DNA of 64,000 nt from Buddleja alternifolia (lineage: Eukaryota; Streptophyta; Magnoliopsida; Lamiales; Scrophulariaceae), in assembly GCA_019426215.1 (NCBI GenBank), contig CM033394.1, forward strand, positions 36,516,423 to 36,580,422, in the 5' to 3' direction. Numbering within the stretch: the first letter of the stretch is position 1; the number at the start of each line of letters is the position of its first letter. This document shows positions 47,042 through 59,364 of the stretch, piece after piece. Below the pieces are notes generated by a model, which saw nothing but the letters and a program-made list of their open reading frames with translations, searched no databases and was not told the origin of the DNA. The translations under genes and the position numbers were made by a program.

Positions 47042-48812
47042 TGTTAGGATTATGCTTTCAGATGCCATAGAGGATAGAATGATAGAGCATCTCACTTGTA
47101 ATAAACTTATTATCTTATATTAATAAATGGCATTGTTTTGTTTTGACGTAAATCTTTTCTGCATCTATAAATAGTGTAAAATGTTTTGTCCATGTTTTCA
47201 GTGCAATCTCTCTACTTCCTATGAGATAGGAAGGTAAGCACTAGAGAGATTGAGATTGATCTTGATTACTCAAATAAGTTCGCAAGTAACATGAAGTCTT
47301 TAATGGACAAATAAAGACTAGGAATACGTGTACAATCTAATCTTTGATGTGGTAGTGCTAGTCGAACACCATGTGATGGTGGGAGCTTAAGGTTGTAGGC
47401 ACATCAGTGGAATTGATATGCTCGAACACGACTCACATCGATTCTGTCACATGGTTATTCACTCTGTGATTGTTTATGACAGAACTGATTATTCATAATA
47501 GGTATAAGTGAACCTTTGACCTAAAGTATCAGGATAAAGTTACACTTGTGACGTCAAGTCTGTCACTTGAGTAGTTAGACCCAAAGCACCTGTTGGTGGG
47601 GTCGACCGCAAAATGCGACTTGATGGACAAGTGGTAGTCTTATATGATAACTAACGTGGGATTTGTTTTCACATAAGTGAATGAGAAAGTGTCATATGTG
47701 ATTATAGATAATGGAGATCAAAGTCTTTGGCCAAAGCAATAAAGACGATTGTGCAAGGCATTAAATCGAGCTCAATGATCTTGTATTATTATAATTAATA
47801 CATATGGTCAAGTTCAGTGAGATTGACATCTCCATGACTCTCACTTCACTAGGACACAAGAACAAAGGGTTTATATGTATACGGACTTTACAATGGAAGG
47901 TTGTGGAATGATCCATTCATTCGATTTCGTTTGGGCTATGAAGTGGACCACGTAACTGGCTAGGTGTTATGCACTTCCTTTGGATTTCTCTCATTGCCAA
48001 ATGAAACGAACCTAAAGAGTCGTGCTAATGGAATGATAAAGAAAAATAAGAAGGATTTTTCTATTTTATTCTAGGAGACTTAATTTATGGGATAAATTAA
48101 ATATGATTAATTAATTAATTATTAGATGAGATAATTAATTATAAAGATAAGATTAATTTTTAATTAATTCCTTAAGGAAATAAATTAATGAATTAATTTA
48201 TCTAATTAATTTGGTTAATTAATTAATTAATTAATTTATTGGATATAATAAATAATTAATTAAATAATAGAAAATTAATTAAAACAAGAAACGAGCTAGG
48301 CCAAATAAAGAGGGTCCATGAGGACGCCTCCTAAGGCCGAGTTGGGCTTCCATTAGGATGCACAACATGGGCTCTTACCTCTTGTCTTGGTCAACAAGTC
48401 AAGTGATATTAAATACATCACTTAAAAGACTTTATTCACATAACTTTCCTAGAAAGAAAAAGAAAAACTCCTCCCTCTCTCTCACATAGCTAGTCGTAGG
48501 TCAAGGTGAAGAAAAAGGGAATTTTTTGTCAAATCAATTAGCGTGATTATTTAGAGACAACGTGCTTTCGTTGTTCGTATAAAAAACTTCAAGAAAGCTT
48601 CAAGGAATTTGTGAAGAGTGGATAGCACGAGGATTGAAGACTTGGAGGCTTCAACTATTCGAAACTTTAAAGGAGGATCGAGTTCTCCAACTACTTCGCT
48701 TCAACGGGTATGTTTTATTCGTTTTAAATTTCATATGATTCAATATGCAAATCAAAAAAATACTGTGGGTATTTTAAACCTTCCGCTGCGCAATTTCTTG
48801 CAACACCCAACA
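47042..48812 (+). repeat. 3' LTR of Copia C
   Basis: 1771 bp from TGTTAGGATTATGC to ACACCCAACA. It is related to 38271-39886 in the middle and end, but its first 300 bp differ, so copy C belongs to a sister subfamily. It contains an AT-rich TTAATTAA-type stretch (about 48100-48260). Confidence 0.8.
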
Positions 48813-49211
48813 ACTACTAAAGAGCACGTGCATTGCACGTGATTCATAAGAATTTACCAAAATAATTGTAAAAATTAAATAAATATTAATATGTAAAATA
48901 AATATGAATAGAAGACATAGCATCCTTACTAAAAATTATACATTAAAATGTTTCATATGGATAAGTTCTAAATCATCTTCAAAGGCAATTTGATTGTTCA
49001 AGCACGGATACACACATCTTTAACTACTTCGGTAATTTATTAACATATTGACTACATTTTTATTTCTCCTCATCATTCAAGTTATGGTAGCAATCATAAT
49101 TTAAATATTGTAACGAAGGAAATTGAAAATTTCGGGTGTAGTTCTTATACATACAATAAAAAAAACTTGAAATGATAAATGATATGAAACCTAAGTAATA
49201 AGGTTTACTGT
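48813..49211. other. AT-rich intergenic DNA
   Basis: Nothing recognised apart from the left target duplication of the following MITE at its end. Confidence 0.5.
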
Positions 49212-49398
49212 CAGTGACGGAGCTAGAGGGGTTGGTGGTGGCAGCCCACCCCCAACTTTTAAAAATTAATATTTTTTCTCTATAAATTTTTTAAAAGTTT
49301 TAATTTTGCCCCCCTCCCCTAAAACCTAAAAACATTAAAATTTCCTCTCTTTTTTTTGTATTCACCCCACTGGGACCAAAATCCTGACTCATTCCCTG
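49212..49398. mobile_element. hAT-type MITE with 8-bp target duplication
   Basis: 187 bp with ends CAGTGACGGAGCTAG and, reversed, CAGGGAATGAGTCAG, flanked by perfect TTTACTGT duplications (49204-49211 and 49399-49406). An 8-bp duplication plus CAG-starting termini is typical of hAT-derived miniature elements. It contains a C-rich patch and no coding. Confidence 0.82.
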
Positions 49399-49406
49399 TT
49401 TACTGT

Positions 49407-52400
49407 TATATTAGGTCTAATCAGTCTTTTTCTTATTTGATCTTGATGAAAGTTGCAATCTTGTTTTTACGTGACTTCATGGATTTATTTTTATTTCTTT
49501 AAGCTACTCACTTCTCTTCATCATCACTTGAAATTATGTTATGATGTCCCATTCCTTATAGTTCGTTGCCAGCTGCTTGTCTTGTTTGCATCACTTTCTT
49601 TAGACTTTGGGTGTGTTTATTTGAAATTCTTTCGACGAAGAAACTTTTTAAAGAGTTCCACTTGCATTCATCTCCCGAATGTTTTTTCTCTCTCCTTAAT
49701 TTGTGGTTGTACTCGTTGAATTGAATCCACTGTGATACTAAGTTTGCCCTTAGTAGTTCCTGACTTTCTAGTAAGTGCGATGAGAAAGCTCAACTCATTT
49801 AATACTTGTAGGCTCTTTAATTTATAATACTTTAATTAATATTCTCTCTGAAAATTCCAATCTATCAACATGCTCATTCGTAGCTGTTAATGTTGCTCGA
49901 TTTTTCAAGTAGTCAACTAAGAGGGCATTTTTTGTACAATTCTGGTAGAACAACTCTAGTAAGACGGTATATTAATTCATCTTCATTGTTATACTCATTA
50001 ATCATTAATGTGGAATTTTAAGGTTACTTTCCTTATCAGTTGGTTCATCATTGTTCCCAACTCTCAATAACAACTCACTGAAGTTAGGTCACTTCTAACC
50101 CTCATATTCTTTAAACTATACATCTTTATGTGAATCTCAAATTAAATAGGTTACTTGATGGTAAATCGTAATCAAATATAATATTGAAGGTATGCATTAT
50201 TTTAATATATATTCTTAATTTAATTTGTTCAGTTAATATTTTTATTTTTTATTTAGTTTATTCAATGATATAGATACATAACTTTTATTTTATATTTGTA
50301 TTATTAGAAAAATATAGGACATTTAACTTGAAAGATATTTTGAAATCAAACTGTAAAAAACATAACATTCATCAAAAAAATAATTATATGGTCCATATCT
50401 AATTTGACTAAAAATTGTGTCATTCAGTCAAATTATTTATACCTAATATTCTTTTACTTGAAAGATTTTGTAACTCAAGTAGGAGTGATTGCGGTTCGAT
50501 TTTGTGATTATTCTTTTATTAATTCCAAATCGAATTGTTAAGTTCGGTTTGGAGGAAATAAAATTTAAAATTTCAGTTTAATAAATCAAAACGGTTTTGT
50601 GTGGTTCGGTGCGATTTGGCGGTTTTTCAAGCTATTTTACATTTTAAAACCAAATAAGCAAACAATGTTTATCATATTTTTTGTAAACTAATTAATAAAA
50701 AGATAATGATAATTCATAACTAAGAAAATACTTGTTCGAGAAATATTTATCAAGATTAAACTCCATAAATCATTAAAAAAAACACTAGTGTCATTACATA
50801 TTATTATATAAAAGTATCATACGTTTAGAAGAGGAAAAAGTACTAGTATATAACTATAAAAATCTGTTTTACATTGAGTATAAATATAATATGTACATAT
50901 TTGACTATATATATATATATAAATATATCAAATAAATACACACTCATATATAATAAAATGTCTTAATCTAATTTGTATGAAAAGTAGGACGAGAAATTTG
51001 TATATAAACAAGTAATACAACAAATGACATATTGTAATTGTTTGTTTATAAAAATTTGTGCACTAAATCTACAAAAGAATATTGTAAAGTGTATTATAAG
51101 GTTACAAAATAATAGATAATCTAAAGCAACATTGTTATTACAAATAATTGTGATAGCAGTTAAATAGAACAAATGTCATAGATATAATCTATAATACTTT
51201 TTTTTCGTCAAAACTCTTCAAGTGTTTATTATATAAAAAAAATATAACACTAAAATATTATAAGATATTATCACTTTAAAAGTCTCAAGCACAAATGTTG
51301 ATTCAACATATTATTAATCATGTAAAAGATATAACCATATCAATTCAATAACAAATATTAAATAAAACTACAAACATGAATAGCATTACGAGTAAAACCT
51401 ATTAAAGGTTCAAATTAAAAATAGAATAATAAGAAATATATATGTATGTATGTATGTAGGTGGTGGCAGTGCAGTTCGATTTTTTTAATACTAATTTTGA
51501 AATCAAACCGCATAGGGCGGTGCGGTTTTCATTTAAATTTTAAACCACGATTTGCTTAAAAAATTGACAAAAATTATACAGTTCGGTGCAGTGCGGTAAG
51601 TTCGGGTGATTTTTCAAAACCAATGTTCACCATTAAACTCAAGTATCCACCATATATGATAAAAAAAATCTAAACAAAAAAATATATATTAGTTTACCAA
51701 TTATTTTTTTAGAAATCCTTGCCACAGCTAATTACATTTCTATTATTGTCACATTTTGATTGATTCTCTTCCTAATTTCGATGGTGTTAAGTTTGCAATT
51801 AAATAGTAAATTATTGCACACGCTTATAACTTTTCATTTTTTCTACTTTAGTAATTTTTTTATCATCTTATTAATTCAATTTTAAGTTAAAGTCTTGTTT
51901 TATCAATTGAATCATCATACAATCGTAGTTTTTATAAATTTAGATTTTTCTTTTTTCTCTTTTGATGTATATCCACATAAGTCATTAGGTGCTTCTGTAT
52001 TATGAATAATCTTCTCTATAGTATGATTTTAAAATGAGTATAAGAAATAAATAACAATGCTATATGACAAATCTATACAACATAAACAAATTTGAGTAAT
52101 TGTACCTTTCAAATCCTTTACTTTGGAACCACGGTACTGCTAATAACGTGAAAATATCTCCCCATCAAGTTAAGAAATAGATATCATTTTCCATACACTA
52201 ACGTATTCCTACCTTCAAGAGGTCACCATATTTTGGGGCTACGCTATTGATAAGTGCAAAAAATCATCATCATTATGAGTAACAGGTATTTCTTGATATA
52301 CTCCACAATTCTATACACTTGAATTCTTTGTGTTAGATGAAGTTTACTTTTCGAGTGTCATGAAAACCATAACAACTTATTTATCGTTCTTGAATACTAC

Positions 52401-52734
52401 TTCAAACAAAGTTTTAGTTTTCATTATTTGCATATATATGAGATTTTGGAATAAATTCTTTAAATTGAACTATTCATATTTATAAGAATCATTTAATTAG
52501 TATTAAACTCCACCTATCATATACATTGAACAAAATTATGAAATATTAATTTCAAGTTCATGCACATCTATTTGGTAATAATGATAAATATTTTTTTAAT
52601 TAGAGGATAAAATCAATTTATTACTGTAGGGTTATTTTGATCTTAACAAAAAAGTTAAAATTGTTTAAATCATGTAAATCATCCCAAATGTAAATTATGT
52701 AAATCTTCCCAAATTATTCATACTTTTAAAATAG
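49407..52734. other. AT-rich intergenic DNA with a decayed repeat
   Basis: No gene is recognised in about 3.3 kb. Two patches with GGTTCGGTGCGATTTGGCGGTTTTT-like words (about 50480-50640 and 51465-51625), partly in opposite orientation, look like the ends of a decayed roughly 1.15-kb non-autonomous DNA element. GTAT and TA microsatellites occur at about 50900-50925 and 51437-51460. Confidence 0.5.
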
Positions 52735-53167
52735 ATATAGATTTTACAATGGATACCCCTACTTCATTCATCCCTATGATGACCATTTATACAAGTTGGA
52801 GATAATCTTCAATATGGTAGATAAATCAATGCTTGGCCTTCCTTTCTTAATTACATATGGTAATTACTTCTAATTAGGATCTTCTTATTTAGGCTAGATC
52901 TAATCAAGAGATTAGGCCAACTTAATCAGATATCTTGGGCCATTTGATCTCATCGTCTTGCTATGGAAAGTCTTCTAAAGTGTCTCCAGCCTTTTCATAT
53001 ATAGATTTGCCTAATTCTCGCAGGTCCAGATCAATCAGCTCTTCCAGGGGGTGCTGGGTTGGGTCAGTAGCCTTCTAGAAGAATCCCGGTCCGCCTTCTT
53101 AATGGATTTTAGCCCACTAAATCTTGGTCTTGTCAGTTTGGCCAAAAGGTGAATTATACCTATATCA
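52735..53167 (-). repeat. Partial LTR, diverged copy of 33384-33950
   Basis: Shared blocks include TTATACAAGTTG, AAATCAATGCTTGG, ATCTAATCAAGAGATTA and CCTTCTAGAAGAAT in the same order. The outer roughly 150 bp are missing. No internal element sequence follows. Confidence 0.75.
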
Positions 53168-54220
53168 ATACTATTAATTAGTGGAGTCACTTATATGTAA
53201 GCGTGTCAAATTACTTAAAACACCCCCACTGGGACTATATTAAAGACAAAAACGATATAAATAAAAGTTTATACTTATGAGGTCCATGAGTACACCTATT
53301 CATCTGTAAATCTGCCTTTCACAAGTCTTTAATCATTTAATCTCAAGATTTTGAGTTAACTTCTGTGTCTACACTTTATGAGATGGAATTTGTGGCGTGA
53401 ACCTATAGGGTTACCTCTCGGATCCGCTAACGTGTGTAGCTCAGCCCACGTATTCATTCAGAAAATTCTTTTAAAGGTTATAGTAAACATTCGGAGGAGG
53501 AAGAGACTTTCATGCGCCAACTACATATTTTGTCAAAATCATCACTTTGACAAACTTCTACATCGGTTTGGCTCCGGAATTTCAATTTTATTTTTTATTT
53601 TATAATTTATATTATAGGTATATTATGTGTAAGTTTGTATCTCATTTACAAATCATATACCAAATATATATTTGCACTTGATATTTATATAATTATATTG
53701 TATTATGGATGTGAAGTAAAACATTATACTAGAATACGGCCATTCTTTAATCTTTACGTAGCTTTGTTGACTTGAGCATTGTTGAATGTATATTTTTTTC
53801 TGGCCTATGACATGTTATTAGGCCTTGGATTTCAAAGACAAAGACGTTAGTCAGACGGTGGATGGTTGAAAAACTGACTTTTACCACCAAAAGAAGAAGA
53901 AGATTTGAGTTTTAAATGTTATAACAAATATCTTAGAGATGGTTGGTTCAGCACTGCATTTGAAAAACTCTATTGTTATTTTTTTGTTTAAGAAAATGAT
54001 TTTCAACAGAATAATTTCTCAAGAAAAGTGGTTCTGTTTCTTGGACTTTCGAAACAAGCAATAAAATAAATTACAAGTCACGACAATTATAAAAAATAAA
54101 AATAAATGATATTACAAGTCACGACGGCAATAAGTCAACTTCTAGATAGTTACTCGGTCTTCCATGAAAAAATTGCTGGACTAAAAAAATAGAATTAATG
54201 ACGAGCAGTGATAATGTTAA
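53168..54220. other. Intergenic DNA, nothing recognised
   Basis: A mixed-composition stretch (53370-53600) has a 75-aa open frame without known similarity. The rest is AT-rich. Confidence 0.5.
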
Positions 54221-54780
54221 AATTGGAGTAATTTGCAGATTGCACCTTGAAAATGGGTTAATTAGGCGGCCTCCATCCTCGAAATGCTAAAATGACAGTC
54301 TCTACCTTCAAATTACAATTATGTTGGCATTTTGCACCCTCAATCTAGTTCCAGCAAAAATACACAAATTCTGGCAGGGCATAATTAATGGGATCACAAT
54401 TCTGGCAGCTCAGCTGAGCGAAAGTTATGACCTATGATGCACGAATACTCCTAAAATTGATCCCGTGCAGTATCATATTTGTATCGTACCCGAATCCAGC
54501 ACGGATACTCTCGAATACCGTGTCCGGACCATTTTTGAAGTGTCCAAAAATAAAAAGAAAAGAGAAAATTCTGGATACCGTATCAGATACAATATTTGAA
54601 GTATCTGACACGTTTTAGATACCAGATAGAATATTTTTTTAAAATATTTTACAATACATTAATATTTTCAGTCTTTTGTTAAAAGTGAACACATAAAAGT
54701 TAAATAAATGACAAAGAAATTTACAGAATTAGACAAAATTTTATTTATATCAATGAATTTATCGAATCATATAAATTTTG

Positions 54781-55375
54781 TAACTACATAAAAATGGACT
54801 CATTTTGATACTCGAATAAAGGAATGCGGCAAGCAAAAAAAGCAGCATTAGAGCAAATTTTTTCCTTATTTTCAGCTCATTTTTCTCCCTTTTCGTGCAT
54901 TTTTGGGTTTCGATCTGAACATATAACTTGTAAACTTTCTATGAACTTTGTAACCACATAAAAATGGACTCATTTTGATACTCGGATAAAGGATTGCGGC
55001 AAGCAAAAAAAGCAGCATTAGAGCAATTTTTTTCCTTGTTTCCAACTCATTTTTCTTTCTTTTCGTGCATTTTTGGGTTTCGACCCGAACATATAATTTG
55101 TAAACTTTCATATAAACTTTGTAACCACATAAAAATGGACTCATTTCGAAGCCCGGATAAAGGAATACGGCAAGCAAAAAAGCAACACTAGAGTAATTTT
55201 TTAAAGAAAATAATAATTTTTTCCTTGTTTTTGACTCATTTTTCTCCCTTTTTCGTTCATTTTTGGGTCTCGACCCGAACATATAATTTGTAAACTTTTA
55301 TATAAAATTTATAACCACACCAAAATGGACTCATTTTGATGCTCAAATAAAAAGATATGGCAAGCAAAAAATATA
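54781..55375. repeat. About 170-bp tandem repeat, 3.4 copies
   Basis: Copies begin TAACYACATAAAAATGGACT at 54781, 54951, 55122 and 55312, giving spacings of 170, 171 and 190 bp. The third copy carries an insertion. The 136-aa minus-strand frame over it is produced by the repeat itself. Confidence 0.9.
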
Positions 55376-55481
55376 TATAAAAGTCGTGATAACAGATTTT
55401 TTTTAAAAAAAATATATTAAAGTGATACGACATAACTAATGTCATCTCACTTTAATTTAAAAAAAAAAAAGAAAAGAAAAG

Positions 55482-55512
55482 TAAGAGACGACATAGGGTA
55501 TGTCGTCTCTTA
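55482..55512. repeat. Perfect palindrome, 14-bp arms
   Basis: TAAGAGACGACATA, loop GGG, TATGTCGTCTCTTA, lying within the inverted-repeat element. Confidence 0.92.
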
Positions 55513-55745
55513 GCTGAGACGATATACTATGGCGTATTATATTATTTTCTGAGCCCCACCACTTTTGGTGGTATTTCCTAATTTTTGACTTAATTTTGTA
55601 TTAATTATTTAATTTTCCCGACAAATTTGTCCTACCAGAATTTGTGTATTATTGCTGGAACTTGATTGAGGGTGCAAAACGTCAACATAATTGTAACTGG
55701 AGGGTGGAGACTATCATCTTTGCAATTCGAGGGTGGAGACAACCC

Positions 55746-57299
55746 CTTTCCTTCGGCATGCTGAGCACCTCCACCGTATCTCCCTCCCAACCTTCACTTT
55801 TTAAATTAAATAAGTGGAAGTTGTAATATTTATTTTTTATCAGGATAATGTTCTTTTTTTTTTTTTTGGTTACAAAAGGATAATGTTCATTTGTTGACAG
55901 GATGGTGTATGTAATGATTTATGTGTAATATCGATTATAAGAGGTGATGCATATTTAAGTTCTTTATTTCAACCATCAAATAGTAAATTAATCTAAACCG
56001 TTATAAGATTTTACAATTACAAAACAGAACATAAATATTACAATTCCCCCCATGTGCATACTTAACATTACAATCACCCTCTTGTATGTTCTTAACATTA
56101 CATTCTACTTCTTCATTTGAAAAACTACATATAAACTCTTGGGGGTATTTTGGTCATCATGTATGTACGGAATTTCAGACAAGGGTATTTTTGGTAGTTC
56201 ACCAAAAAAAATGCGATGATGTCAGCATTTCGTTAATTTTAAGTGGGTAAATGTAATTTCACATGTCAGGGGTAAGGTAATTGCCATTTCAATTATAAGA
56301 GGGGTGGCTTGTGTAATGACACATTTTACAAGTGTAAAAATCTATTTCTCTAAAAAATTATTTTACTATTCATTATTTGACAGTTTACTTATCGATTAAA
56401 ATGGTTTCTTCCAGCTATTTCTCAACATCGAGAGTTAAATTAATCACATATTCATGCAATATAAAATCCATTTTGCCTATTTTTTATGTCTAAATCAATG
56501 AGTTTGACTCAAATATATTTACGAAAAACTATATATATCTAAACATAATCCAAACAAAGTTTCATAACAAAAAATAAATCACATTAACTATAATCTTTCC
56601 ATGTTTTTCTCTAGAAAAACTCATTCAAACACACTTTTAGCACCACATTTCTTATCCCTAAAACCAATTTTTCTCACTTTTATCATTAAAAAAATATTTT
56701 CGAGATGGATATTTCATCTAATAAAACCTCTTCTTCTTCTCCAACCTTCTCAGCCCGCCAAACTGCACCATTGACCATCTCCCTTCCCCTTCCCTTCCAA
56801 CATAACACAACCATCTTCCTCCACTGTCGACAGACCACCACCGGCTCTCCTCCCCCCCCCTCCTTTGCGGACCACCACTGCTCCGCTCTTCATCGCAGAC
56901 TACCACCATCGGCCTGCTTCCCGTCGCAGGCCAACACCACCCCTCCCTATCGCAGACCAGCATCATTTTTCGGAAACCGTCGGCCGCCTCACCGCTTTTT
57001 GACCCATCTAAAATCCCTTTTTGGAAGTTCATATTCATTTTCTTTTATAAAAGTTCACATTTAAATTTTGGAATTGGATATTAGGAGTAAATTTTAAAGA
57101 TGTTAAGGAACAATATGGTCATTCAAATTTCAATTTTTTTTAAAAGTTTTTTAATGTCTTTTCTATTTTTTAAAACATTCTGTAAGGGTATGATGTTCTT
57201 TTTACATTTTTCGTCCACCGTTACATCATTAGATTAAACAATAAAATGATCACATCTTCCATTCTTTCTCACTGTTTTCAATGGTTGGCGCACGTTGGA
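55746..57299. other. Intergenic DNA with possible MITE remnant
   Basis: 56030-56340 has TTACAATTAC near one end and a GTGTAATGACAC-type sequence at the other, typical of fold-back MITEs, but the arms are too diverged to define. A CT/C-rich patch (56720-57000) gives a low-complexity 119-aa frame that I do not accept as a gene. Confidence 0.45.
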
Positions 57300-57302
57300 G
57301 AA

Positions 57303-57690
57303 ATTATTAAACTAAATTTTAATGACGTAGTGATACAACAACTTCGTAGAGTGGGGTTCGAGAGTGGTGGCTAGAAATTCTTCGGGCATATGTGTAGTTT
57401 GGCTGTTATTCTTTCACAAAATTGATGATCTCGAACATGTTGAGCAATTGGCATCTAGAGAGGCAGTTGAAATGGTTATTCGTCGTGGTTGGAAAAACAT
57501 TATTCGTGAGGGAGTTTGCGCCTCAGTCCTTGCTAAGATTTGAAGTCCTCATGTGGACTCTTCTTTATTTCTATTTTAGTGTGGGATATTAAGTCTTGTA
57601 TTTCATTTTGTTATAGCTTTTTTTATTTCCCAGGTACAGAGGTCGGATAATCATGTTGCCCACTCTCTTGCTAGGTTGACTACAGTTAGA
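57303..57690 (+). pseudogene. RNase H-like (RVT_3-type) domain remnant
   Basis: In one frame: VVARNSSGICVVWLLFF, ASREAVEMVIRRGWKNIIRE, then, past two stops, VQRSDNHVAHSLARLTT. These match the order of the plant RNase H-like domain found in LINE tails and related host genes (G near the start, EA..., IREG, N.VAHSLAR). The N-terminal part (IKLNFNDVVIQQLRR) is in a different frame. The acidic residue usually following REG is absent. It is a dead fragment, probably LINE-derived. Confidence 0.7.
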
Positions 57691-58204
57691 TACAATATTT
57701 GAAGTATCCTTGCCACAACCAATCCAGTCTACACATCGACTAGTATCAAACAAACGATAATTTCTTTCCCTAACTCATAACCAATACCAAGTCCTACCAG
57801 GCTATCTTCCATAAATGACGTATCATTATGCTTTGAAGGGATTTAGCAAGTCGAAGGGTGATGAGTTTATTCATTTAGTGCTAGGTGTCCGGCTATCCAT
57901 TTAGTGGCACTGCCAAACCTGTAAAAGCACTTGAGTACAGTCTTGTTTTATATGTCGAACATTTTATTTATATGGTATTTGTCTTTATCTATATATCTAT
58001 GCTTAGTTGATAGAGTCCTGATGAGCATTGATTGGCTATGGGAATGATCGCGTACAAGTAGGTGGCGACTGTGAAATTTTTTCTAGGGCCGTGATCCTAA
58101 ACTAGTGCCAAGCCATAGAGTAATGGGGAAAAAAAAAAAGATATCATATTCTCGCCAATGCTTGCTCGTATTGCATCCTACAATGGTTGTACCTTGTTGC
58201 ATGG
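57691..58204. other. Intergenic DNA, nothing recognised
   Basis: No gene is seen. It may include leader or LTR sequence of the Gypsy gag fragment to the right. Confidence 0.4.
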
Positions 58205-58699
58205 GCATTGATCATTTCAGAATTCATTCCATCGCATCATATGATGTACTGCAGATCCAGAAAAACATTTATACACTTTTCGGAATTATGCTTTGCTGCA
58301 TAGGTATTCCAATGCAATTAAATGTAGAGTATTCCTGACCATGCTAGACAGGTCTGCTCAACAATGGTTCAATCAACTTCCGGAATGAGCCATTGGATCC
58401 TTCATGGAATTTAGTTCAAATTTTTGCATCAATTTGCCAGTAGTAAGAAGCATGAGAAAACCCCACTGAGTTTATTCAACATCAAACAAAGAGGTTACGA
58501 AACCTTGAGGGCATACGTGAAGCATTTAAACGCTTCCACATTGGAGGTACCTTTTGCAATAGTAGACCTAAAGTCTATTGCCTTTACACAAGGGCTAAGA
58601 GATGGAGATCTATTCAAATCATTAACTAAGAAACCCGCCATGAGCTTTGATGAATTACTTAGCATAGCTGAGAAATACGTTAACATGGAGGACGCATAG
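58205..58699 (+). pseudogene. Gypsy gag fragment
   Basis: With frameshifts, the + strand reads ADPEKHLYTFRNYALLHRY, CRVFLTMLDRSAQQWFNQLP, FLHQFASSKK, GYETLRAYVKHLNASTLEVP and FDELLSIAEKYVNMEDA. This is the same capsid domain as Gypsy-1 gag (SSDPVEHLGKFENCALLYQ, VFLTMLTRAAQQWFNH). The last 91-aa stretch (58424-58699) is open. No protease or pol follows. Confidence 0.85.
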
Positions 58700-59364
58700 A
58701 CAATGAGATAGGCTGAGCAGAATCAACAAAATAAGAATAAGGTGGAGGAAGAGAATTGCAATAAAGCCTGCAAGGACGGAAGAGGAAGATGGATTTCCAA
58801 CCCAGTTTTGGCACCGTCTCTAGGACCGAGCTTGCGACCTAGACCTTAGATTATACCATTGAGGGGCACAAAGAATGAACAATTGATGGCTGTGGAGGAG
58901 AAAAACATCGTGCAATAACCGGAAGAAGCTTCTTGAGTAACTGGCCTTTTTCCCATGGCTATCTCCCTGGCCAGCATTAGATCCTGACCTAAATGACCTG
59001 AAGCAACTTATCTAAGTGGTGGAGGTGAGCAAGCAGCAAGATGTACCATATGTAGGAACATACCTGGGGGCGGACCACCTGGAGGGGGAGAAGGCAAAAC
59101 TGGCGGTTCAGCTCCTGCCGACCTTCTCTACTCTTCAAAGCTTCGGCAACTCTGGTAGCTTCCATCAGTTGTTCAACCAAAGTAACCAAACGAACAATAT
59201 CAATAAAAACAAACATTATCTTAAAAACAAACAAGCAACTACAAGCTAGACTATCTAATGTCTCGCCTTACATATTGGCCCCTATAGGGCTCAACCCAAA
59301 GTGGTACAAGAGACAAGGATCAGTCAACCTCCCCAGGCCTCGAGGTTGCCAGTTCAGATAAGTA
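58700..59364. other. Gypsy-derived mosaic
   Basis: TTGGCACCGTCTCTAGG (58814-58830) resembles a Gypsy primer-binding site (TGGCGCCGTCT...), although it lies 3' of gag, so the order is scrambled. Short gag-like words follow (DPDLNDLKQLI at about 58983). No intact frame. Confidence 0.4.

Larger units (their letters stand above)
54227..55745. mobile_element. 1.5-kb inverted-repeat element enclosing tandem repeats
   Basis: The left arm (about 54260-54385) and right arm (about 55615-55745) are reverse complements over roughly 120 bp. Shared words are TTACAATTATGTTG, TTTTGCACCCTCAATC and ACACAAATTCTGG. The outermost 30-40 bp of the two sides do not match. Between the arms lie a tandem repeat (54781-55375) and a perfect palindrome (55482-55512). 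It looks like a non-autonomous DNA transposon, superfamily unknown. Confidence 0.7.

Noticed and set aside
54872..55282. 136-aa minus-strand frame with internal repeats
   Set aside because: It is produced by the 170-bp tandem repeat; the period is not a clean multiple of three in all copies and no known motif is present.
54781..55375. CRISPR-like array
   Set aside because: Repeats and 'spacers' are both conserved, the unit is about 170 bp, and the context is a plant genome; it is an ordinary tandem repeat.
56705..57064. 119-aa Ser/Pro/His-rich open frame
   Set aside because: It comes from a C-rich low-complexity patch, has an overlapping frame of similar length on the other strand, and shows no domain.
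58989..59249. Overlapping frames on both strands
   Set aside because: Gypsy leader-like sequence with stops; neither frame shows a domain.
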